Shown piece after piece: positions 1-4,048 of a stretch of 5,137 nt of DNA; positions within the stretch are counted from its first letter, which is position 1, and each line of letters opens with the position of its first letter. Origin of the DNA: Anaerolineales bacterium (GTDB lineage: Bacteria; Chloroflexota; Anaerolineae; Anaerolineales; VGOW01); NCBI GenBank assembly GCA_919901875.1, contig CAKKQG010000069.1:1-5137 (forward strand), given 5' to 3'. Made by a program: the position numbers and the translations under genes. The notes beneath the pieces are model-generated. The model did no database searches and was not told the origin of the DNA. It worked only from the letters and a program-made list of their open reading frames with translations.

Positions 1-180
1 CTTCTTCAAGAAGACCCCGAGCCGATTGTGCCGCTCAATCAACTCGTTCACGAACTTTATGATCGCGCGGGTTACGATATGGCAATTGACTACAACCAAC
101 CACTTGACCCGCCGCTTTCATCAGAAGATGCGGCATGGGCTGAATCGTTGATCAACAAAAAACATCCCGAAGGTTTATAA
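1..180 (+). CDS. C-terminal fragment of a DUF4058-like protein (5' end outside window)
   Basis: Frame 1 is open from the first base to a TAA at 178-180, giving the last 59 residues of a protein that begins outside the window. The fragment reads LLQEDPEPIVPLNQLVHELY, then a YDRAGYDMAIDY stretch, a proline-rich PLDPPLS segment and SSEDAAWAESL near the end. The order 'L-DP-P-PL, Y-D-AGYD--IDY, PPL, DAAW' resembles the C-terminus of DUF4058 proteins, a family of unknown function common in Cyanobacteria and Chloroflexota. I recognise it from memory of the family pattern, not from an alignment. The stop codon lies inside the left half of a terminator hairpin, so the last codons double as terminator stem. 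The gene is convergent with the peroxidase gene that follows. No catalytic residues or membrane segment can be judged from this short piece. Confidence 0.7.
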   Translation, partial: LLQEDPEPIVPLNQLVHELYDRAGYDMAIDYNQPLDPPLSSEDAAWAESLINKKHPEGL

Positions 181-195
181 CCTACGGGATGTTTT
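159..195. terminator. Bidirectional rho-independent terminator shared by two convergent genes
   Basis: Arms 159-169 (AAAACATCCCG) and 185-195 (CGGGATGTTTT) pair perfectly. After one A-A mismatch (170/184) the stem continues with 171-175 against 179-183, leaving a three-base loop TAT at 176-178. On the + strand the stem runs into TTTTATTTC. On the - strand it runs into TTTTTTGTTG. Both directions therefore have a GC-bearing stem followed by a U tract. It overlaps the last codons and stop of the + gene and starts 5 bases beyond the - strand peroxidase stop, so one structure probably ends both transcripts. Confidence 0.88.
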
Positions 196-199
196 ATTT

Positions 200-823
200 C
201 TAAAGCGCCGCTTTCGCCGCCGCTAACACTTCATCGTAATTCGGCTCCAGGCCCAACTGCGGCATATACGCCACATAAACTAACTTGCCATCACGATCTA
301 CCACAAACACCGCGCGGCGATGCCAGCGACGCTCTTTGATATACGTGCCATACTTGACTCCAAAATCCATATCCAGATGATCGGAAAGCGTCCGCACTTT
401 ATCAATTCCCGCCCCACTGCACCATGTCTTTTGCGCAATAGGCAAATCGGAACTGATCACTAAAATCGTAATGTCGTCGCCCAAAGCCGCCGCCCTTTCA
501 TTGAAGGTGCGCGTCTCTTTATCACATATTGCTGTATTGAGTGATGGCACGGCGGCGAGGATACGCACCTTGCCTGCCGTCGAAGCCAACCCTTGCAGCA
601 GTGACCAATCGTTTGCCTGAACCGAAAATTCAGGCGCAGTCTGACCGACCACGACATCATTGCCGATGATCGTCGCCGGGTTCTCGCCCAACTTAATCAC
701 GCCCACGCGCTCCACCGGACCCTTCGGTTTCGCCGCGCGCACAATTTTCTTAACGACCTTCTTCACAGTTTTCTGGGTCGCCTTCTTTGCAGATTTCTTT
801 GTAGATTTTTTTGCCTTTGCCAT
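200..823 (-). CDS. tpx: Thiol peroxidase (atypical 2-Cys peroxiredoxin, Tpx) with Lys-rich N-terminal tail
   Basis: A 207-residue peroxiredoxin of the Tpx type, which reduces hydrogen peroxide and organic peroxides in the cytoplasm using thioredoxin as reductant (family knowledge). The core runs from about residue 37 to 207. The peroxidatic site is P93-S-L-N-T97-A-I-C100, with the expected Pro, Thr and catalytic Cys100. The likely resolving cysteine is Cys135 in the WCSGAG segment, 35 residues later, close to the spacing in E. coli Tpx (Cys61/Cys95). Arg170 (RRAVFVVD) fits the conserved active-site arginine. Usual Tpx length is about 165-175 residues. The extra 36 residues are a lysine/alanine-rich tail with a strict four-residue KKxx rhythm (residues 5-28), resembling histone H1-like tails. 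The ATG at 821-823 is supported by AAGGAG nine bases upstream. A GTG at codon 37 could give a standard-length form. The gene is divergent from dgt and convergent with the DUF4058-like gene. Family assignment is very secure; the role of the tail is unknown. Confidence 0.95.
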   Translation of the reverse strand: MAKAKKSTKKSAKKATQKTVKKVVKKIVRAAKPKGPVERVGVIKLGENPATIIGNDVVVGQTAPEFSVQANDWSLLQGLASTAGKVRILAAVPSLNTAICDKETRTFNERAAALGDDITILVISSDLPIAQKTWCSGAGIDKVRTLSDHLDMDFGVKYGTYIKERRWHRRAVFVVDRDGKLVYVAYMPQLGLEPNYDEVLAAAKAAL

Positions 824-832
824 AAACAGTTG

Positions 833-838
833 CTCCTT
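833..838 (-). promoter_or_regulatory. Strong Shine-Dalgarno site of tpx
   Basis: On the - strand AAGGAG (+ strand CTCCTT) lies nine bases before the ATG at 823-821. This near-perfect site decides the start in favour of the long form with the lysine-rich tail over the internal GTG at 715-713. Confidence 0.8.
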
Positions 839-866
839 GATCTTTTAAGATAACGCGGCACAGTTT

Positions 867-893
867 ACTATACTTGTGAACAGAGATCAACAA
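867..893 (-). promoter_or_regulatory. Candidate promoter of tpx
   Basis: Read on the - strand, TATAGT (+ 867-872) matches a sigma-70 type -10 box at 5 of 6 positions. TTGTTG (+ 888-893) is a possible -35 box, with a rather short 15-base spacer. Transcription would begin near 860 and leave about 37 bases of leader containing the AAGGAG site. No clear operator palindrome for a peroxide regulator was seen. The -35 assignment is weak. Confidence 0.42.
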
Positions 894-921
894 ATTGTAG
901 AAAAAGTGATGGCGACTGCGG

Positions 922-927
922 TATACT
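922..927 (+). promoter_or_regulatory. Candidate -10 box giving a leaderless dgt transcript
   Basis: TATACT at 922-927 (5 of 6 to TATAAT) is followed by seven bases (TCGCCCC) and then the ATG of dgt at 935. That is the usual distance from a -10 box to the transcription start. The bases just before the ATG are pyrimidine-rich with no Shine-Dalgarno sequence. Together this suggests that transcription starts at or next to the A of the ATG. No good -35 box lies at 16-18 bases; the nearest TTG-type hexamer (TTGTAG, 895-900) is 21 bases away. Confidence 0.5.
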
Positions 928-934
928 TCGCCCC

Positions 935-2086
935 ATGATCATTACGCGCCAAAGGATGGAAGAACACGAAGCGCAGACTCTCGCGCCCTACGGCGCAAAG
1001 AGCCGTGATTCAAAAGGTCGCGCCTATCCTGACGATGAACATGCCTACCGCACCGCCTTTCAGCGTGATCGGGATCGCATCCTACACACCACAGCCTTCC
1101 GCCGTCTCGAATATAAAACGCAAGTCTTCGTTAACTATGAGGGCGATTACTATCGCACCCGTTTAACTCACACGCTTGAAGTGGCGCAGATCGGGCGCAC
1201 CACCGCCCGCGCCATCGGCGCCAACGAAGACCTGATCGAAGCCATTTGCCTTGCTCACGACTTGGGTCACCCGCCGTTTGGACATTCGGGTGAAACCGCG
1301 CTGAACACGCTGATGAAAGATCACGGCGGCTTTGAACACAACAAACAAACGTTGCGTATCATCACCAAACTCGAACACCGTTATCCCGATTTCCCCGGAC
1401 TCAACCTGACATGGGAAACACGCGAAGGCATCGTCAAACATGAAACAGAATATGATGCTTCAGACGCTTCGGATTATGATCCACAGTTGCGCGGCAACGT
1501 CGAAGCGCAGATCGCCAACGTCTCCGATGAATTGGCGTACACCAGCCATGATCTCGACGATGGTCTGCGCGCCGGATTGATCGCGCCAGAGATGCTCAAA
1601 GGCATCACGTTGTGGGATGATGTCACGGAAATTGTTGGCTGGAAGGGCGGCATACTCGACGATGTCACCCGTCATCGAATCATCCGCCGCTTGTTGAGTC
1701 TTGAATCAAACGATCTGCTCCAAACCACTTCGGCGAACATTGACGCCGTCGGCGCGAAGTCGCCGCTCGACCTGCAAAAACTTGATCACAACGTCGTCGG
1801 CTGGTCGGATGATTTCCGAAAAAAGAATCGCGAGTTGAAAAACTTTCTCTACCAAAAAATGTATCGCCACTATCGCGTGGTGCGCATGGCAGAGAAAGCC
1901 GAGAAATTTTTGGCGGAACAGTTCAACGCCTACATTTCCGAACCGGCGCAGCTACCGCCTACTGCCCAAGCCCGCATTGACCAAGTCGGGTTGCATCGCG
2001 CCGTGTGCGATTACATCGCCGGTATGACAGATCGGTATGCGTTGGACGAACACGCGAAATTATTTGATCCACATTCGAAACCCTAA
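935..2086 (+). CDS. dgt: dGTPase-like deoxynucleoside triphosphate triphosphohydrolase, type 2 (HD domain)
   Basis: A 383-residue HD-superfamily enzyme. Relatives hydrolyse dGTP or other dNTPs to the deoxynucleoside and tripolyphosphate in the cytoplasm, affecting dNTP pools. The metal-binding set is visible: His79 in RLTHT, His108-Asp109 in LAHDLGHPPFGH and Asp206 in YTSHDLDDGLRAG. The N-terminal LAPYGAKSRDSKGR and RDRDRILHTTAFRRLEYKTQVF segments are typical of the family. The form of the DELAYTSHDLDDG segment and the length fit the type-2 subgroup better than the ~500-residue enterobacterial Dgt. The ATG at 935 is chosen because the N-terminus fits the family's usual start. It has no Shine-Dalgarno site but sits at the right distance from a -10 box. 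greA follows 95 bases downstream on the same strand after a repeat-rich gap. Substrate preference among dNTPs cannot be read from the sequence. Confidence 0.95.
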   Translation: MIITRQRMEEHEAQTLAPYGAKSRDSKGRAYPDDEHAYRTAFQRDRDRILHTTAFRRLEYKTQVFVNYEGDYYRTRLTHTLEVAQIGRTTARAIGANEDLIEAICLAHDLGHPPFGHSGETALNTLMKDHGGFEHNKQTLRIITKLEHRYPDFPGLNLTWETREGIVKHETEYDASDASDYDPQLRGNVEAQIANVSDELAYTSHDLDDGLRAGLIAPEMLKGITLWDDVTEIVGWKGGILDDVTRHRIIRRLLSLESNDLLQTTSANIDAVGAKSPLDLQKLDHNVVGWSDDFRKKNRELKNFLYQKMYRHYRVVRMAEKAEKFLAEQFNAYISEPAQLPPTAQARIDQVGLHRAVCDYIAGMTDRYALDEHAKLFDPHSKP

Positions 2087-2168
2087 GAAATTAAGAATTA
2101 AGAATTATGAAGGATGAATTATGAATACAGGTCTTCTTCATCCTTCATAATTCATCCTTCATCCTTTA
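2087..2168. repeat. Inverted heptamer-repeat array between dgt and greA
   Basis: Directly after the dgt stop the sequence runs in 7-base units: GAAATTA, AGAATTA, AGAATTA, TGAAGGA, TGAATTA, TGAATAC (2087-2128). After a short centre it continues as the reverse complement type: TTCTTCA, TCCTTCA, TAATTCA, TCCTTCA, TCCTTTA (2134-2168). Two perfect but mutually exclusive stems form: 2102-2118 with 2137-2153 (17 bp), and 2107-2125 with 2144-2162 (19 bp), each with an 18-base loop. It is not a classic terminator, since no U run follows, so dgt and greA may still be co-transcribed. It resembles the short tandemly repeated repetitive sequences known from cyanobacteria in style, though I cannot assign it to a named family. 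Confidence 0.8.
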
Positions 2169-2171
2169 TCA

Positions 2172-2176
2172 TGAGG
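2172..2176 (+). promoter_or_regulatory. Weak Shine-Dalgarno site of greA
   Basis: TGAGG ends five bases before the ATG at 2182. It lies just beyond the heptamer array, so either hairpin of the array would sit immediately upstream of the ribosome binding site without covering it. Confidence 0.5.
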
Positions 2177-2181
2177 CAACT

Positions 2182-2646
2182 ATGGCAGATGTTCACTATC
2201 TAACCCCCCAAGGCAAAGCAAAGGTCAAAGCCGAGCTTAATGACTTAATCAATAACAAGCGCGTCGCTTTGGCGAAACGGTTGCGTGACGCGATTCAGCA
2301 AGGCGATCTTTCGGAGAATGCCGATTATCACGCCGCGAAAGAAGATCAAGCGTTTCTGGAGGGGAAAATTCTGGAACTCGAAGCGATCTTGCGCGGCGCG
2401 GTCATTATTGAAGAAGGCGGCAGGGGCGGCGACACCGTGCAAGTGGGAAGCCGCGTCACCGTAGAGGAGAGCGGGGATGAGTTGACGTTCACCGTCGTTG
2501 GCGCAAAGGAAGCCAGTCCGCGCGAAGGAAAAATTTCGAATGAGTCGCCGGTGGGCAAAGCATTGTTAGGTCGGCGCGTGGGTGAAGTGGCGCAAGCCAA
2601 AACGCCTGCCGGAGAAATTGCTTACAAGGTGATCAAGATACAGTAG
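2182..2646 (+). CDS. greA: Transcription elongation factor GreA
   Basis: A 154-residue GreA, full length for the family (about 155-160). It enters the secondary channel of backtracked RNA polymerase and stimulates cleavage of the nascent RNA 3' end. The N-terminal coiled-coil domain spans about residues 1-77, with the family signature around GDLSENADYHAAKEDQ. Asp42 and Glu45 at the coiled-coil tip correspond to the acidic residues that coordinate the catalytic magnesium (E. coli Asp41/Glu44). The C-terminal FKBP-like domain (about 82-154) has the second signature, SPVGKALLGRRVGE (residues 122-135). The start ATG has TGAGG upstream and gives the usual MADVHYLT-type beginning. It follows dgt by 95 bases and may share its transcript. 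Its stop codon TAG (2644-2646) lies inside the first, degenerate unit of an octamer array. Confidence 0.97.
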   Translation: MADVHYLTPQGKAKVKAELNDLINNKRVALAKRLRDAIQQGDLSENADYHAAKEDQAFLEGKILELEAILRGAVIIEEGGRGGDTVQVGSRVTVEESGDELTFTVVGAKEASPREGKISNESPVGKALLGRRVGEVAQAKTPAGEIAYKVIKIQ

Positions 2647-2706
2647 GTGGGTAAACAAGTAGACAGGTAAACAAGTGAACAGGTAGACAAGTAAACAGGT
2701 AATCAA
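2643..2706 (+). repeat. Octamer tandem array (GTARACAR) starting on the greA stop codon
   Basis: Seven contiguous 8-base units lie at 2651-2706: GTAAACAA, GTAGACAG, GTAAACAA, GTGAACAG, GTAGACAA, GTAAACAG and GTAATCAA. A degenerate unit, GTAGGTGG (2643-2650), precedes them and contains the greA TAG. The eighth base alternates strictly A/G from unit to unit (including G in the degenerate unit), so the real period is 16 bases. Variation is confined to positions 3, 4, 5 and 8 and is mostly A/G exchange. There are no unique spacers, so this is not a CRISPR array. Units of the same kind reappear after the inserted element and, inverted, at 2841-2890. Confidence 0.88.
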
Positions 2707-2804
2707 GTTTAAATGTGACTGCTCAGCGTCATTGCAAATCAACGTCTTCAGCGTTCAGAGTTTAAAAGCAGAACGCAATGATGCCCGAGTAGCTACGTTT
2801 AAAT
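2707..2804. mobile_element. Putative MITE-like element (82 bp) with 8-bp flanking direct repeats
   Basis: The segment 2715-2796 is bounded by identical 8-base direct repeats GTTTAAAT (2707-2714 and 2797-2804). Its ends are imperfect inverted repeats: 2715-2735 against 2775-2796, 16 of 22 aligned positions identical with one gap. All five base differences are transitions, and three of them still allow G-U pairing as RNA. The inner seven bases, TCATTGC/GCAATGA, pair perfectly. It contains no ORF. The surrounding octamer array keeps its register if the element and one flanking copy (90 bp) are removed, since units AAGAACAG and GGAGACAA follow at 2805-2820. This fits a small non-autonomous insertion with target duplication. 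The element family cannot be assigned, and a structured RNA or chance palindrome remains possible. Confidence 0.55.
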
Positions 2805-2810
2805 AAGAAC

Positions 2811-2850
2811 AGGGAGACAAGCAACCGCTTGTCTCCCTATTTACGTTTTT
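2811..2850. terminator. Hairpin terminator between convergent greA and the two-TM protein gene
   Basis: AGGGAGACAAGC (2811-2822) pairs perfectly with GCTTGTCTCCCT (2827-2838) around the tetraloop AACC. On the + strand it is followed by ATTTACGTTTTT. On the - strand it is followed by GTTCTTATTTA. It can end greA transcripts coming from the left and may act on those of the - strand gene (stop at 2903). The stem contains the octamer-like word GGAGACAA, so the terminator appears to be built from the same repeat as the flanking arrays. Confidence 0.75.
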
Positions 2851-2890
2851 ACGTTGTCTACCTGTTTTACGTTTTACGTTGTCTACCTGT
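2841..2890 (-). repeat. Inverted partner of the octamer array: two 25-bp tandem copies
   Basis: Two adjacent 25-base copies (2841-2865 and 2866-2890) differ only in the placement of one T in their first ten bases. Both end in the identical 15 bases ACGTTGTCTACCTGT. Read on the - strand they contain GTAGACAA and GTAAAACAG words, the same unit as the + strand array at 2651-2706 but with extra bases that break the strict 8-base register. The stretch TTGTCTACCTGT (2854-2865 and 2879-2890) is the exact complement of 2679-2690 in the left array, so the whole block can fold back on it. Confidence 0.75.
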
Positions 2891-2902
2891 ATACCGTAAT
2901 TA

Positions 2903-3910
2903 TTACGTCGCCGGTGCCGTGACTGCCGCTTCCGGTTTCTTCCATGCCGAGATCTCTAACGTGATCTGTTGGAAGAAGGAGTTGGGCGGGAGCGCGCCAC
3001 TGCCATATTGCATATCTACCACGCGCGCTTGCACTTTAAGGGCGGCAGTTTCCATCTCTAACATCTCGCCCGATTTTGCCAGCACCGGATCACCCTTCGC
3101 CGCAAGTTTGTTCTTCGACCCATCATCGCGGAAGGCGTGATCACTCATCAAGACTTTCGTCACCGTCCGAATATCACTCTTATCGAACAGCCAAACCTCA
3201 AACGCGGTCACCTTCTTCGGATCACCCACACCCACCGTCTCACCGATCACCACGCCGCACTCGCCCAGGAAGTTGCCTTGTTGATCATCAATGCTGAACG
3301 ATTCGTCAAAGAGATCATCACCCAGCATATAAGTCGTCTTGAAGGTAGAGACGGGTTCTGCGCCCGCTTCAATAATCGCTCCACCGCTCGGTTGACTCAT
3401 CACTGACGATGCGCCTGAGGCAGACGATACTGCCGGCGCGCGACCTACCGCCGTTGGCTGCGACTTGGGTTTCGACGACTCGCCGCGCTTCATAATAAAG
3501 TATGCGCCGCCGCCGCCAAGAAGTAGTATGACGAGTCCGCCTCCGCAGAGAGCGAGCCACATGGTGTTATCAGGCGGTTTGCTCGGCTCACACGTTGTCG
3601 GTATGTTTAATACCGTCGCCATTTGTTTGATACGCCCTTGATCAGCACCGCTCGTGTTGCAAATAGCAGTCGAGATCCCGCTTTTCACTTTGTCGTCGCT
3701 GCCCAAAAATGCGGTCAAGCGGGCTTTCGCCTTGTCGGCGTTAGGCGACAATATAAACGAGTCGGCAACCACTTGGACCAGATTGGTTTGAGCCGTCTCG
3801 CTGAAGTTAAAGCTCACCGTAAACCAACCGATTGGCAAGCCGATCCCCACTCCAATTAATAGTGCGACCCCGATGGCGATTAAAGTATTCGTTGGAACAA
3901 TGGGCCTCAT
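2903..3910 (-). CDS. Two-TM membrane protein of unknown function with a conserved-looking C-terminal domain
   Basis: 335 residues; I do not recognise a named family. Visible parts are a hydrophobic helix at about 9-31 (signal-anchor-like, with only Arg2 before it) and an 85-residue loop with two cysteines, Cys84 and Cys107, that could form a disulphide. Then come a second helix at about 117-140 with a GGGG run, followed by KR (141-142), and a low-complexity Ser/Ala/Pro linker (about 144-185). A compact mixed domain (about 190-323) contains GNFLGECGVVIGETVG and VTAFEVWLFDKSDIRTVTKV. By the positive-inside rule, the N-terminus and the C-terminal domain should be cytoplasmic and the cysteine loop outside. 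The tail is AAVTAPAT. The ATG at 3908-3910 has AGGAAG (3916-3921) five bases upstream. The gene lies downstream of topA on the same strand but is separated by topA's terminator, so it probably has its own promoter. I have an impression of similar proteins in Anaerolineae, without a function. Confidence 0.9.
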   Translation of the reverse strand: MRPIVPTNTLIAIGVALLIGVGIGLPIGWFTVSFNFSETAQTNLVQVVADSFILSPNADKAKARLTAFLGSDDKVKSGISTAICNTSGADQGRIKQMATVLNIPTTCEPSKPPDNTMWLALCGGGLVILLLGGGGAYFIMKRGESSKPKSQPTAVGRAPAVSSASGASSVMSQPSGGAIIEAGAEPVSTFKTTYMLGDDLFDESFSIDDQQGNFLGECGVVIGETVGVGDPKKVTAFEVWLFDKSDIRTVTKVLMSDHAFRDDGSKNKLAAKGDPVLAKSGEMLEMETAALKVQARVVDMQYGSGALPPNSFFQQITLEISAWKKPEAAVTAPAT

Positions 3911-3958
3911 AGTTGCTTCCTGTCTGTAAGCGTCAGCCTGTTACACATTGCGTTGCGT

Positions 3959-3987
3959 AATATGGCACAGAATTAAGAAAGATGCAA
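3959..3987 (-). promoter_or_regulatory. Candidate promoter of the two-TM protein gene
   Basis: On the - strand TTGCAT (+ 3982-3987) and CATATT (+ 3959-3964) are separated by 17 bases. The -10 box is preceded by TGC, an extended -10 arrangement. Transcription would begin about 40 bases upstream of the ATG at 3910. A competing pair is TTGGCA (+ 3994-3999) with CTTAAT (+ 3972-3977) at 16 bases. Either places a promoter between topA's terminator and this gene. Both are imperfect matches. Confidence 0.33.
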
Positions 3988-4009
3988 CTCGCGTGCCAAA
4001 GACAAACAC

Positions 4010-4044
4010 AAAACTTCCGAAGTCTCCAAGACTTCGGAAGTTTT
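4010..4044. terminator. Perfect 16-bp hairpin terminator downstream of topA
   Basis: Arms 4010-4025 and 4029-4044 are perfect reverse complements (AAAACTTCCGAAGTCT on the left) with a three-base loop CCA. In the topA direction the stem ends in TTTT and continues GTGTTTGTC. It begins four bases after the topA stop, so it is the natural rho-independent terminator of topA and insulates the downstream two-TM gene. The + strand side also ends in TTTT, but no + strand gene runs into it. Confidence 0.87.
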
Positions 4045-4048
4045 AGAA

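Noticed and set aside
869..874. TATACT as a dgt -10 box further upstream
   Set aside because: It overlaps the complementary TATAGT used for tpx and has no convincing -35. The box at 922-927 is better placed for the leaderless start.
2144..2172. Promoter for greA (TTCATA, 17 bases, TATCAT)
   Set aside because: The match lies inside the AT-rich heptamer array, which yields such words by composition, and it would place the start within about 3 bases of the ATG although a ribosome site is present. Not strong enough to list.
2651..2706. Possible CRISPR array
   Set aside because: The units are 8 bases long and directly adjacent, with no unique spacers. This is a tandem repeat.
2715..2796. Structured non-coding RNA or riboswitch downstream of greA
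   Set aside because: The hairpin-forming ends could fold as RNA, but no promoter was seen, no known riboswitch core was recognised, and there is no gene downstream on that strand. An insertion explains the flanking direct repeats better.
2829..3140. + strand reading frame of 103 codons between greA and the two-TM gene
   Set aside because: Its first part is translated from the inverted repeat block, and the rest is antisense to the - strand membrane protein gene, which has a good ribosome site and protein-like composition.
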